From Vibrio tapetis subsp. quintayensis (GTDB taxonomy: Bacteria > Pseudomonadota > Gammaproteobacteria > Enterobacterales > Vibrionaceae), in the NCBI RefSeq assembly GCF_030409945.1, contig NZ_JAUFQV010000024.1:1-64000 (forward strand): DNA of 64,000 bases, given 5' to 3'. This document shows, piece by piece, positions 1 to 9,900 of the stretch. The first letter of the stretch is position 1. Every line of letters begins with the position of its first letter. The translations under genes were made by a program, and so were the position numbers. The notes below the pieces were generated by a model, which made no database searches, was not told where the DNA came from, and was given only the letters and a program-made list of their open reading frames with translations.

Positions 1-2
1 GG

Positions 3-50
3 CAAAACTATGACAAAGGTAAAGCGGAATTAGAACGTGTGGTTAATTAG
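3..50 (+). CDS. C-terminal end of a gene cut by the window edge
   Basis: The first bases read in one plus-strand frame as QNYDKGKAELERVVN followed by TAG. This could be the last 15 codons of a gene entering from the left and converging on the Rhs remnant, with which it overlaps by 4 bases. The lysine/glutamate-rich tail looks like ordinary coding sequence but is too short to assign to a family. It could equally be a chance open frame. Confidence 0.25.
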   Translation, partial: QNYDKGKAELERVVN

Positions 51-1800
51 ACGCTTACATTGTGCTGATCATAACGGTAGTGAAGAGAACTGATCTGTTT
101 TCCAGAATTTGTGGTTTGGATCCGCGCCGCACGCCCCGTATTGGCGTTGTGTTCATACGTATTCACCAACCCATTGCCTAACACTTCTGAAAGGGTGTGG
201 TTATAGGCATCGGTATCTCGACGCTGCCAATAGTAAATGTATTGCTGGCCGCCAACAGACGCTTCTAACTCCGCTTGGGTCAGCATCAATTGCAACTCAT
301 CCGCTTGACCAAATTGAGTAGGCGCGTTGTCGCAGGCCGCCCAGCGGTGGGTTAACGAAACGTGTTTTCCGCCGACATTTTTTGCATCTTGGCAATAAAT
401 GCCACTCAGTTGCGCAACCTGTTCCGAAAGACTGATCAGCTTGTCTGCTAAACCGGCAAAGTGTTTTTGCTTCTGCGAGGCCAATTTGGCGGCTTGGTCC
501 AAATCATCGGCGGTATAAACCAACGCTTGCTTTGTTTTATCATCCGGTTGCGCGACAAAGACATCGTGTTCACTGTATAACGAACGCTGACCGTTACTGG
601 CTGTTTTCACCACAAAGTCGTGCTCTTGCGTGGTTGCATGAGCAGAAAACTCCGCCTTAGTCACTGAAATTAGTGACGTGCTAAAAACGCGCTGGGTTCC
701 CCTGTTGTGTGAATACCTGGAATCGAGGCGGTAAATGGGCCCTTTAACCACCGCTTCAATAGGAAAAGACGTCGGCACACCGATGATCACCCACCCCATC
801 GGTTTTAGATAACAATCTCCCTCGGTATTACACCACTGGGTAAATTTGTGTTCATTACCCAGCAAGCCGACAGAAGCGGCGTCCAGTTGGTGGTTGAGTT
901 TCGCAACTGTTGTGCTTTTTGTTTAAAATCGACCGCCTGTGTTTGATATCGTTCTGCGCGGGTAAGGTAGCCGTTGGCTTTCTCTAAGGCTAAGCGCAGA
1001 AGCTGACGAATTTCATGAATAAATTTATCGTTGGAGTAGTCATCGTCGGCCGCACTTCGTGGGCTTCGCACCGCCGATTGATAGCCGTAAGGGTTATATA
1101 CGTACTCGACCTCAAGTCGCCCTGTGTTGTTTGCGCCCCCGTTTGGCCGGATTTCTCGTTGCAGGCGCTCAAAACCATCATAAGCATACCCGGTCGCCAG
1201 TCGTTCTTGCCCACTGGACACCGTCACTTGCTGAGTTAAGCCATTCGCATCGTAGGCGTACTCGGTGGTATTCCCATGTCCCGAGAAGCGAGATAACGTC
1301 CCTTGCGCCCCATTCTCATCATAAACCCAACGTGATGTTTGCCCGCCTTCTTGCTGAGTGAGCTTACGGCCAAGAGAGTCATATGTGAGCCGGGTTTCGG
1401 CCCCATTCGCATCACGTTTATAGGTTAATTCACCCAGTGCGTTGTATTGATAATGCCAAACGCCCATATCGGGATCATTGAGATCACTTCGGAAACCGAG
1501 GCTGTCATAACGTACATGGGTCGTATTGGATTTAGAGTCCGAGCTGCTGCGAAGTTTGCCATCTGGATAGTAACGATAGGTTTGGAAAGCGCCAAGAGGC
1601 TCATTCTTACGCAAAATGTAGCCCATTACATTGGTCGTAACGTCTCTCTTTTGCATTTTGGCATCGGTCGTCTCGGTTTTAAGCCCGTCATATCGGGTGG
1701 TAAACCGTGATCTATTGCCGTTTGTATCCGGCTCTGACTTACTTATTTCGCGGTTTAACACGTCGTAGTTAAAGGTGACAAACGGTGGCGTTTTAGTCAG
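47..1800 (-). pseudogene. Rhs/YD-repeat protein, 5'-truncated and frameshifted remnant
   Basis: The reading enters at about 1800 and runs leftward with typical YD repeats (YDSLGRKLTQQ, YDANGLTQQV, YNALGELTYKRDANG, YDGFERLQREIRPNGG). Rhs proteins are large cell-surface or type VI-delivered polymorphic toxins, usually over 1000 residues. Here only about 580 codons remain, in two frames. Frame one runs to a stop at 805 and frame two continues to 47. The switch lies near 865-925: the second frame reads ATVAKLNHQLDAASVGLLGNEH through the overlap. The open frame is blocked by a TGA at 1810-1812, and similarity begins abruptly near residues TPPFVTFNYDVLNR, so the N-terminal half is gone. A GTG at 1761 is the only start-like codon nearby and is not convincing. 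No conserved core-end motif (PxxxxDPxG) or recognisable toxin tip is visible. I infer a decayed or displaced Rhs end. A sequencing error could explain the frameshift but not the truncation. Confidence 0.75.
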
Positions 1801-1997
1801 ATGTCTTAATCAGACACACACCAAATTGCATTGACCCACGCCACGTTCAATGAAGAGCGGCTATTTGCGAAAATCGCCTGATGTCTTCCTTTAAGAACTT
1901 TGTTTTGTGTGTCTTTAATACTTTAAAGGCAGGTTCCAGAATTTAGAACTATAATAAATAGGCTGTAACAAGTGGAATTTGAAAAGCTATAGATAGC

Positions 1998-2025
1998 AAA
2001 AAGCCGCTAATAAAAGCGGCTTTTT
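1998..2025 (-). terminator. Rho-independent terminator of the 4.5S RNA gene
   Basis: An 11-bp stem (AAAAAGCCGCT / AGCGGCTTTTT) with a 6-base loop lies just past the 3' end of ffs and gives a T-run on the minus strand. The stem is symmetric, so it could also stop transcription from the other side. Confidence 0.8.
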
Positions 2026-2029
2026 GAAT

Positions 2030-2139
2030 GGGTGGAAGCCCCAGCCACATCCCGGCACACAAGTCACACGCTGCGGCTGCTCCCTTCCAGGCCTGACCGA
2101 GTTCACATGCTATTGTTGCGGGAGGACCAGGGCCTCCAT
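2030..2139 (-). ncRNA. ffs: 4.5S RNA (bacterial signal recognition particle RNA)
   Basis: This is the RNA of the signal recognition particle, which binds Ffh and targets membrane proteins to FtsY and SecYEG. Read on the minus strand, it contains the conserved apical segment GGTCAGGCCTGGAAGGGAGC with the GGAAG-type loop, and the conserved TGTGCCGGGATGTGGCTGG near the 3' end. The ends pair (GGAGGCCC with GGGGCTTCC), closing a single long hairpin of about 110 nt, the usual size in gamma-proteobacteria. Ends are estimated to within a few bases. The neighbours (ATL, ybaY, tesB) match the enterobacterial ffs region, although a diguanylate cyclase and a membrane protein lie in between here. Confidence 0.95.
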
Positions 2140-2141
2140 AG

Positions 2142-2170
2142 ATTCTATTTCTTTGCGAGCATCTCGCCAA
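2142..2170 (-). promoter_or_regulatory. Sigma-70 promoter of ffs
   Basis: On the minus strand a -35 element TTGGCG (2170-2165) and a -10 element TAGAAT (2147-2142) are separated by exactly 17 bp. The expected start falls at about 2139, which matches the 5' end of the RNA. Confidence 0.6.
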
Positions 2171-2211
2171 AGAGTGAGGTGATTATCAGCCATCCCCATC
2201 CCCTTTGCAAG

Positions 2212-2241
2212 CTCAAAACTCTCGAAATTAGGGGTTTTGAG
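2212..2241 (-). terminator. Possible weak terminator after the diguanylate cyclase gene
   Basis: CTCAAAAC and GTTTTGAG form an 8-bp stem around a 14-base loop, 30 bp past the stop codon of the upstream minus-strand gene. There is no strong T-run, so this may be only an mRNA 3'-end hairpin. Confidence 0.3.
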
Positions 2242-2270
2242 TTCAACTGCTTAACTATTATTCGTTTTAA

Positions 2271-4235
2271 TCATTGTTTACTCTCTTGCTTGGTTGTGTA
2301 CATGGCGTGATCGGCTTGCTTTAGCACTTCAGTCAGGCTTTGCGTATCTTGGCTGATGTCAGATACACCGACGGCAACCGAAATTGAATACTTGTTGCCC
2401 GAATGTGTGACATAGAAATGTTCGAGTTTTCTGACCATAGACTGCACAACAAACTCGTTACCGTCGCCCACTAATATAAACTCATCTCCGCCGATTCGGT
2501 AGCCATTACCATCCCAATATTTCATGACAATTCTGGCCAGTTTTTTTAATACTGCATCGCCCGCTTCATGGCCGAATGAATCGTTAATCACTTTAAACTG
2601 ATTCACGTCCAAATAAATCAACCGTTGCTCGGCTTTAATGCCTCTTCGATATTTAGCGTACAGCGCTCGACGGTTTTTCAACCCTGTTAGGTTGTCGGTT
2701 TGAGACTGGATATAAAGAAAATAAGCCACTGCCACCATGAAAGAGAGCACAATAATGAACAACGCTTGCGCTCGGTTAGAGAACTTTTTCTGCAGGCTTA
2801 GCGTTGTTCGCCAATCCGGCTTCTTGTCATAGCTGTTAATAATTTCATGTGTATCCAGCATTGTGATCGCACGAGAAAATAATGGCGCTAATTTACTGCC
2901 AAGCGTATTTTTTGCGAACCCTATAGCCACATCTGAGCGATAAAAACTGCCAATGGATTTAGCTTCAATAATGGGTAACATTTCAGACGAACTAAGTATC
3001 GAATTCAGTGCTGATGAATCCATGGCGGCGTAATCTATTTTGTTATCAATGAGCGAATCGATAAGCTGCTCGTCATCGTCAAAATAATGCAGCGGTTTTT
3101 GGGGCAATAATCGTGTCAGTAACTCATCGAAAATGGTGTCTCTCACCACACCTATCCGTTCTGATATCAGCTCAGATACGTGATGATATGCTCCTTCTTT
3201 GTAACCTAACCTCTTAACCACCATCGATTCTGGGTAATAATATGGCTCTGAAAAGTAGACATAGCTCCTCCGTTGTTCCGATATCGTGATCGGGGCGAGT
3301 ACATCAATCTTCTTGTCTTCTAAATCCTGATTCATGCTTTCCCAGGTTTCATCGGCATCACTCACGATGTCACATTCGATGCCCAGTATTTTGCACGACT
3401 GAAGTAATATATCGGCGCTGATCCCGACAACTTCACCATTCCCTTTGTATTGGACGTATGGGTAGGAGGCATCAAGCTTAATTCTTAGCGGGCGATACAG
3501 CTTTAAATCACTTTGAGAAACAGACTTTCTCAGAGCTTTTCTTCGGATTTCAAATTGATACTGGCTAATGCTTCGTCTCAGATGTTTTTGAACCCCTTCA
3601 GAGTGGATAAAATCAACAAACTTCTCTAAAACACGTTCATGTTTGCCTGTAGGACGAATGATTGAAACCGGCTTTATAGACAGGTAATCGTTGAGCAATT
3701 GAGCCTCTAATCCAGCTAATAGCATCGGCTTCAGTTGATTGATGGCATCAACAACCCCATCAACCTCGCCACTTTCCAATAAAGTGATAGCATGGTTATG
3801 GCCTTGGTACTCTACGGTATTTATGTCCGGATAATGCTCTTCTATTAGCTGAGCGTATATTGTGTCTTTAGGCACGCCAACCGTACTCAACTCGCCCAAA
3901 TCAATTTCGCTGTAACTGTAGAGGTAGGTGTATTCAATATTGGTCGGTTTAGAATAGTCGAACCGCTTTGCGCGATCGACCGTATAGGTGACGTTAGCAG
4001 CAAAGTCACTGTCACCTTTTTCCACAGAATCTAGGATGGCGTCGAAACTTGGGTAGTCTCGATAAACAATGTGAATCGGAAACTCTTGTTCGATAGCGCG
4101 AAAAAGAACCCGAGACACCACATCGTCGGCTTCGACTGCGACCACATAAGTTGGGCGCGGCTGATTACTCGCTGCGATGGAAGGCAAACTCCACCCAAGC
4201 AACAGCAAGCAAGTTAATGCTAGTTTTAAAGCCAC
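2271..4235 (-). CDS. Membrane diguanylate cyclase with tandem periplasmic solute-binding sensor domains
   Basis: The 654-residue protein is predicted to make cyclic di-GMP in response to a periplasmic ligand. An N-terminal signal peptide (ALKLALTCLLLLGWSLPSIAA) is followed by two regions like family 3 solute-binding proteins (about 28-230 and 240-475). The second shows typical landmarks such as YVQYKGNGEVVGISADIL and YFSEPYYYPESMV. One membrane helix at about 485-505 precedes a GGDEF domain with LDVNQFKVINDSFGHEAGD and the intact active-site loop RIGGDEF at about 580-586. I see no clear RxxD inhibitory site before the GGDEF motif. The gene stands alone, read away from the membrane-protein gene upstream on the same strand. 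The ligand is unknown: amino acids or similar small molecules are usual for this sensor fold, but nothing here decides it. Confidence 0.85.
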   Translation of the reverse strand: MALKLALTCLLLLGWSLPSIAASNQPRPTYVVAVEADDVVSRVLFRAIEQEFPIHIVYRDYPSFDAILDSVEKGDSDFAANVTYTVDRAKRFDYSKPTNIEYTYLYSYSEIDLGELSTVGVPKDTIYAQLIEEHYPDINTVEYQGHNHAITLLESGEVDGVVDAINQLKPMLLAGLEAQLLNDYLSIKPVSIIRPTGKHERVLEKFVDFIHSEGVQKHLRRSISQYQFEIRRKALRKSVSQSDLKLYRPLRIKLDASYPYVQYKGNGEVVGISADILLQSCKILGIECDIVSDADETWESMNQDLEDKKIDVLAPITISEQRRSYVYFSEPYYYPESMVVKRLGYKEGAYHHVSELISERIGVVRDTIFDELLTRLLPQKPLHYFDDDEQLIDSLIDNKIDYAAMDSSALNSILSSSEMLPIIEAKSIGSFYRSDVAIGFAKNTLGSKLAPLFSRAITMLDTHEIINSYDKKPDWRTTLSLQKKFSNRAQALFIIVLSFMVAVAYFLYIQSQTDNLTGLKNRRALYAKYRRGIKAEQRLIYLDVNQFKVINDSFGHEAGDAVLKKLARIVMKYWDGNGYRIGGDEFILVGDGNEFVVQSMVRKLEHFYVTHSGNKYSISVAVGVSDISQDTQSLTEVLKQADHAMYTTKQESKQ

Positions 4236-4369
4236 TGACTGACCTCTATATTTTTAGAATACCGCACTCTTATCGGTGCAATTTATACTCTTATTATGGC
4301 CTATTTTTTTAAACTGTACACTATTCTAAAAGGCTCATTTTGTACTGATTTGGAACGAGTTCTAGAGTT

Positions 4370-5113
4370 TTACCTTTCGTTTTCATCCTCATCGTTACTT
4401 CGTAATACAAAATCAGTAGCCCAAGCGGTACCAAGGAAGAAGATCCACACGACAAATACCGGGTTAGGTACATCGATTTCGGGCATGGCGACAATGGCAG
4501 CAAAACCAACCGTAGGCAGTGTCCAGCAAAGTAATTTATTCCATTTGAATTGACTAAGTTTCGGCAAGGTTTCCGCAGAGGCGATAATGCCAACGATACA
4601 CAGGGCAATCAGCGCGGCATGAGTCCAACCCGCTATCCACAATGCTAAAATAAGCGCAAGCGACCACCAGCTATGCTGCGAAGAGGGTTTCCAGTGTCGA
4701 GCTGCGAACCACGCAACCATCACTGATAGTATTTGGACTAAGGTAACCATCCAATTTCCCTCTATTTTTCCCTCGGCCTGTGTGACCATGATGCCCAGCT
4801 CCATGGTGCAAATTACAGCAGCGCTGGTAATAAGAACGTAAATGCTACTTCGTTTAGAAAACGTGACCATCAAAAGGGGGAATAGAATCCAAACACTGAG
4901 TGACAACGCGATGGGCTGGTGAGGCAAAGTAAACCCATAGACCGCCATTGAGCCCAGCAATAAAAACCCAGCAACGCCACTTTGTGGCAATATCCATAAT
5001 GCTGGAATGATCAATGCGAGCACCGGAACATCACCGCCGCTCACACTTAATGTGCGCGCACACACGATGGCTAACAAAGTGGTGATGACAAACTGTACAA
5101 TTGAAACTACCAT
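4370..5113 (-). CDS. Multi-pass inner-membrane protein of unknown function
   Basis: The 247-residue protein is very hydrophobic, with about seven or eight predicted membrane helices. It starts with a helix (VVSIVQFVITTLLAIVCA), and a charged tail ends in NDEDENER. I recognise no transporter signature or catalytic motif. The start is supported by a GAGGAG ribosome-binding site 5-6 bases before the ATG. It is divergent from the alkyltransferase-like gene, with only 41 bp between starts, so the two promoters must overlap. The next gene downstream on the same strand is the diguanylate cyclase, about 134 bp away, which is probably a separate unit. No function is proposed. Confidence 0.7.
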   Translation of the reverse strand: MVVSIVQFVITTLLAIVCARTLSVSGGDVPVLALIIPALWILPQSGVAGFLLLGSMAVYGFTLPHQPIALSLSVWILFPLLMVTFSKRSSIYVLITSAAVICTMELGIMVTQAEGKIEGNWMVTLVQILSVMVAWFAARHWKPSSQHSWWSLALILALWIAGWTHAALIALCIVGIIASAETLPKLSQFKWNKLLCWTLPTVGFAAIVAMPEIDVPNPVFVVWIFFLGTAWATDFVLRSNDEDENER

Positions 5114-5154
5114 TGCGTCTCCTCTCTTCCCTAGACGAATAAGACCTTTTCAGT

Positions 5155-5457
5155 ATGGATCAGTTTCTAGTACAAATCTTTGCAGTAATTCACCAAATTC
5201 CATCAGGAAAAGTAACAACGTACGGAAAAATAGCGCAATTATCCGGGTATCCGGGCTATGCGCGCCACGTTGGTAAAGCCTTAGGCAACCTACCGGAGGG
5301 ATCAAAACTTCCATGGTATCGAGTCATTAATAGCCAAGGAAAAATTTCATTGAAGGGCGATGATTTGGAAAGACAACGAGCTTTTCTTTTAAAAGAGGGG
5401 ATCGAGGTGACGCCAGCTGGGCGTGTTTCGTTAAAAAAATATCAGTGGCAACCCTAG
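5155..5457 (+). CDS. atl: Alkyltransferase-like protein (ATL, MGMT family without active cysteine)
   Basis: This small protein (100 residues) covers the DNA-binding domain of O6-alkylguanine-DNA alkyltransferase. The helix-turn-helix with the arginine finger is seen in the run from QIPSGKVTTYGKIA to GYARHVGKALG. The acceptor motif PCHRVI of true alkyltransferases reads PWYRVI here, with tryptophan in place of the reactive cysteine. That is the hallmark of ATL proteins (E. coli YbaZ), which bind alkylated guanines and hand them to nucleotide excision repair rather than removing the alkyl group themselves. The position between ffs and ybaY-tesB matches E. coli. It converges with ybaY, and no obvious terminator lies between them. 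Confidence 0.9.
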   Translation: MDQFLVQIFAVIHQIPSGKVTTYGKIAQLSGYPGYARHVGKALGNLPEGSKLPWYRVINSQGKISLKGDDLERQRAFLLKEGIEVTPAGRVSLKKYQWQP

Positions 5458-5486
5458 TCACCACTGACACCTTAATAATTTGTCAC

Positions 5487-5927
5487 TTAGTTGCTGCTAA
5501 CGCCCACCAGCCTTAGGTTCGCGTTGTCTGTTTTATTTTCATCCGTTAAGACTGGGTAAATGGTATCTGAGATGAAACGTAACTTACCATTCACTTCAAT
5601 GCGTGCGCTAATGGTGTAACGATGGTTTTTAATGATCTTGCTTGGATCGTAGTCGATCTGAAAGGCAAATGGAGATTGAAAACCTTGAGATTCAAATTCG
5701 GTCTCAGCGATCACAACCGAAGGTGCATCAGCCAATGAAATATCTTCCAACTTAACGGTGATCACCGCATCTTCTGGCAGCGCAATTCGCTCGCGGTAAG
5801 ACACCATGCCAATCACTGTCGCGTATTCTACTTGCTGTTCTACTTTTGGCTCTTCTTTCGTGGTTTGACAGCCCACTAGCGCAAAACCAAGTATCGCAGG
5901 TAATAACATCCATGATTTATTCTTCAT
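5487..5927 (-). CDS. ybaY: YbaY-family lipoprotein
   Basis: The protein is about 146 residues with a clear lipoprotein signal, MKNKSWMLLPAILGFALVGC, where the lipobox cysteine is residue 20. A mostly beta domain of the YscW/YbaY type follows, with a first strand like YATVIGMVSYRERIALPEDA and the typical phrase VTVKLEDISLADAPS. Homologues are outer-membrane lipoproteins of unclear role; some relatives pilot type III secretin subunits. I placed the start at 5927 because it gives a canonical signal peptide. The frame is open upstream to 5996, and an ATG at about 5972 has a better AAGG site, but would bury the signal peptide behind a charged leader. It is divergent from tesB and adjacent to ATL, as in E. 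coli. Confidence 0.85.
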   Translation of the reverse strand: MKNKSWMLLPAILGFALVGCQTTKEEPKVEQQVEYATVIGMVSYRERIALPEDAVITVKLEDISLADAPSVVIAETEFESQGFQSPFAFQIDYDPSKIIKNHRYTISARIEVNGKLRFISDTIYPVLTDENKTDNANLRLVGVSSN

Positions 5928-6030
5928 TCTACTTCGCCACTTATTTTGAGATATGTGCCAGAGTATATTCATGCCTTGTGTTTTGTCTCTATCCAAGGTA
6001 TTAATTTGACATAAACATGACGGAGGTACG

Positions 6031-6891
6031 ATGAGTAAACCACTTAATGAATTGCTGGAACTGTTGCAGCTTGAACAGCTAGAAAAAGGGCTGTTTAGAG
6101 GGCAAAGTGAAAACTTAGGGCTTCCACAAGTCTACGGAGGTCAAGTCATTGGACAGGCGCTCTCTGCAGCTCGCTATACCGTTGAAAGCGACCGAACGGT
6201 GCATTCGTTCCACAGCTACTTTCTTCACCCAGGAGACCCTGAAAGGCCAATTATCTATGATGTAGAAAATCTTCGTGATGGCCGTAGCTTGAGCACTCGC
6301 CGTGTTAAAGCGATTCAAAATGGCCGACCAATTTTCTACCTCACGGCGTCTTACCACGGTGAAGCAGAGGGTCACGAACATCAGAACACCATGCCAAATG
6401 TACCGGGGCCTGAGAACTTTGCATCAGAGTCAGAACTGGCGGCGAAGATTTCAGATTACTTGCCCGAGCAATTGCGCTCTATTTTCTGTGGTGAAAAGCC
6501 AATTCAAGTACGCCCAGTGACCGTCATCAACCCACTAAAACCTGAAAAAGCAGAGCCAACTCAATATCTGTGGATTAAGGCCAACGGTGAGGTACCAGAT
6601 AATCAGCTCATCCACCAATATTTGTTGGCGTATGCGTCAGATTGGGGTTTCTTAGTGACTGCACTTCATCCACACGGCGTTACCCTGCTAACGCCTAAGT
6701 TTCAAGTGGCAACCATTGATCATTCTATGTGGTTCCACCGTCCGTTCAAGATGGACGAATGGCTGCTTTATTCTATCGAGAGCCCAACCGCAAGCAGTGG
6801 CCGCGGCTTAGTTCGAGGAGAGCTGTTTGCTCAAGATGGCACCATGGTTGCGTCGGCCATTCAAGAAGGTGTGATGCGCTTTAATAAGTAG
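6031..6891 (+). CDS. tesB: Acyl-CoA thioesterase II
   Basis: TesB hydrolyses medium- and long-chain acyl-CoA to free fatty acid and CoA in the cytoplasm. The 286-residue length matches E. coli TesB. The double hot-dog fold is visible: [13 protein letters not shown] and [14 protein letters not shown] in the first half; [11 protein letters not shown] with the conserved aspartate, [10 protein letters not shown] and [10 protein letters not shown] with the catalytic glutamine in the second. A strong ribosome-binding site (GGAGGT) precedes the ATG. The gene is followed by a good terminator shared with the convergent lipoprotein gene. Confidence 0.95.
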   Translation: MSKPLNELLELLQLEQLEKGLFRGQSENLGLPQVYGGQVIGQALSAARYTVESDRTVHSFHSYFLHPGDPERPIIYDVENLRDGRSLSTRRVKAIQNGRPIFYLTASYHGEAEGHEHQNTMPNVPGPENFASESELAAKISDYLPEQLRSIFCGEKPIQVRPVTVINPLKPEKAEPTQYLWIKANGEVPDNQLIHQYLLAYASDWGFLVTALHPHGVTLLTPKFQVATIDHSMWFHRPFKMDEWLLYSIESPTASSGRGLVRGELFAQDGTMVASAIQEGVMRFNK

Positions 6892-6932
6892 TTTTTATTC
6901 GGTGTTAAAGACAATTCGGTGTTAAAAACAAT

Positions 6933-6963
6933 AACGGCGACCAATAAGGTCGCCGTTTTTTTT
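6933..6963 (+). terminator. Rho-independent terminator of tesB
   Basis: The 10-bp stem AACGGCGACC / GGTCGCCGTT has a 5-base loop and a run of eight or more T, about 42 bp past the tesB stop. Just before it, GGTGTTAAA appears twice within 30 bases, a small direct repeat. Confidence 0.9.
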
Positions 6964-6978
6964 GTTTCAAATCGCGAT

Positions 6979-9900
6979 TTAGTTACTAATATCAATATTC
7001 ACGAGCGACCATTCATAGATCTTCGAGGCCTTAGAGCTATCTCTGTACAACCCACCATCAGGTGTCTGAATGAACTTACGAGCGCCGTATCGCGCAATAA
7101 TAATCGGAGCCGTAGCCTTCCAGTTCCCTTTTTTGGGAATAGCCTCATTTTCCGGCAAGCTATAAATCGTCATCGTTCTCGTTGTTGGTCCATTGGTGCA
7201 TAAACCATCACTACTAAACTCTATTGGCTTAGGTGCGTCTTCACAGCCATCGTTACGAGTGACATAGAAAAATGCAGCAGAAGCGCCTTTACGTACATCA
7301 CCCTCTAAATAGATTCGAATGAGTAAACGAACACCAGGGCCGTACTGTTTAATATCCGCTTCAGTTGGCTTAACAACCTTTACCCCTTTAAGCCACAAAC
7401 GGCTCTCTTTTAGATTAGTTGCCCCACTACCCAGTTTAGATACCAAGGTGACTTTCTTATTCGAAGGTGTAAAGGCAATGTCGCTAGACCAATCCGCTTC
7501 TGCTGCCAAAGGGGGGCCTATCTTTACCCTGAAGTCTTTTGATGCCGCCAAGTAATTATCACTTTCGGCTTCGTACACGGTAAATAGCTGATAGTCATTA
7601 ATACGAGATAGTGCTGCATCCCTAAGCACGTACTCACCCGTCAATGGATTGGAGATATGAGCCAGTTTGTTATATGGATTAGAAGTAAATCGACGATTCC
7701 CGATCGCTTGAGACTCAATATTGAGCTTAAAGGTCTTTCGAGGGTTATAGTGAGCAACGTTCGTTCCTACTTTAATTTCAGGGTGTGGCGCTTTCTTAAT
7801 GGTGCCATTTGCTGAGAAGTTTAAAGGTTCATAGTTGCCAGATTCCGCCGTAACATTCAGTTCAAAATACCCTGCTTTTTGAATCGAGACTTCACCGGTC
7901 TGTGAATTAAGTAAGCTCACGATTCCGCGATATTGCTCTGGTAATGTGTACATCAACTTAACTGGTTCTGATGCCAATACGGTTATATCTCTTTCTTCAG
8001 TCGGAAATAACTTGGCGTTCTTTTTATAAACGCTGGATTGATAGCTGGCACTCATTGTTAACTTGGCTTTATGCACGATAACATCATAGCTAATACTGGT
8101 GCTTTTAAAGCCCGAAGTTCCAGAGTCAGTTACCGTAACACGAGTTTTACCCGCTTTAAGCATAGACATAGTGCCGGTATTTTTATCCAACGATACCACG
8201 CCGTCTTTTTCATGCCCGGCCGCCAATGCGTAGCTTAGCTTGCCAGTAACACCCTCTATTGATAAAGGATTAATATTCTTCGTACTACTCCAGACACCCT
8301 CGGCGCTTTTTGTATCGCCCTTAATCGTTAGCCTGCTGCTGCCCGCCGTTACATATAGCTTGAATGAAGCAGGATCCGAAGGAAGATAATTGTCGTCTCC
8401 TTTCATTCTTACAGAGATGTTCGTTTCGCCGGCCTTCTTTACAGATAGATAAGTTCTGTTATACGAAATAGCAACGGATTCATCCGAAATAGAAACCAAT
8501 TCAATGGATCGTTCAAGCTTAGGGAGCTTTTCATTTAGCTCGATGAATAGATCTTTTTTGTACACTTCATTTAAGCTTGGCAACTCACGTAAGCGTGCTG
8601 GCTTGGCTTTTTTTACGTGTACCTTAAACGTTTTACTGAATCGTTGATAATTGGGTCCGCCATCATCCGTCACGGTTAATTCATAATCACCAGCTCGAGT
8701 TATTCTGAATTGTTCTAAATCCGAATTCCATGTCGCATTATTTGTAGAATGTGCGCTCAATTCACCTTTCCTGTCCGCCGGGTCGACTTTAAGCACTAAG
8801 TCTGGAGAATAAGTCAGATAAGTAGTCGGTATGGTTAGACCTAGATGAATGCTTGGGGAAATGGTGACATCAATATCTCTCGACCATGTGAGGTACTTAT
8901 CACCTTCTGGGATAGTCAACTTAAGCTTCACCACACCAGCGTTGATCATCTTAGGTAGTTTACTTTCTTGATCGATCAGCAGGACATTCTGGCCCTCAGG
9001 TACCGAATATTCGATTCCCGTTAAGTTACTTCCTGAAAGTGTCGGATCGAACACCAACCCTGGCTCGTAATCCAAGTAATTTTGGTGCGCCTGCAAAAAG
9101 GCGGGGTTAGTCCCTTTCGTAATCGTAACGTCAAAGCTCACCGTTTCAGTGGTTTTACTAAACCCCTGAGGATAAGTTACCGTGACGTCCACTTTCGCAC
9201 TTCCAGCTTTTAATACTGTGATGAAGCCCGTTATCTGGTTCACTTCAATCACGTCTTTCGTGCTGCCTGCATTCATGGAAAATGCCACCGACTCTGTCTT
9301 GCTTCCGCTTAACCGATAAGCTTGAAGAGTCATTTGGTCGCGATAGGTTCCTTTCAAGGGTGCATATGAAAGCTCATTTGGATTAACCGCCGTAATGGTT
9401 ACTGGAACTTCAACCGCTTTGGCCGCATAAAGCTCATTGCCATCATCGGTTACCAACACCTTCGCTTCACCTGGTTGGCCTTTCGCTTTTATTGTGCCAA
9501 AAGCATCAACGGTAATGAGTTTCTCATAGCCTTTTACGACAACGACCTTGGTCTGCCCTTTTGCACCCTGAATATCGAGTCGTTTTTCAGCATTGTCACC
9601 AAGTGTTGCCAAATTTAAACGACTAATGGAGAGATCTTTGTTGTCACCCTTTTTGATGGTCAACGTAAACGAATCTTTCGCGGTTTCAAAGCCGTCTTTA
9701 ATATCTTCAACGGTAACAGTAACCACCCCAGCCTGCGTGATCAATAAACCACCATCATTGCGTTCACTAGCAATGTGTCTCGCATCGACACTCAGTTTTA
9801 AGTTACCAATTCTACCTTTTACGTAAGGAAAAAAGCGTTGCCCGTATCCTGTAAATTCAATTTCGGCATCTTCAACCGAAATACTCGCTCTTTGAGCGGC

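Noticed and set aside
805..1761. The Rhs fragment as an active type VI effector
   Set aside because: It lacks an N-terminal half, is frameshifted, and shows no PAAR, VgrG or toxin domain.
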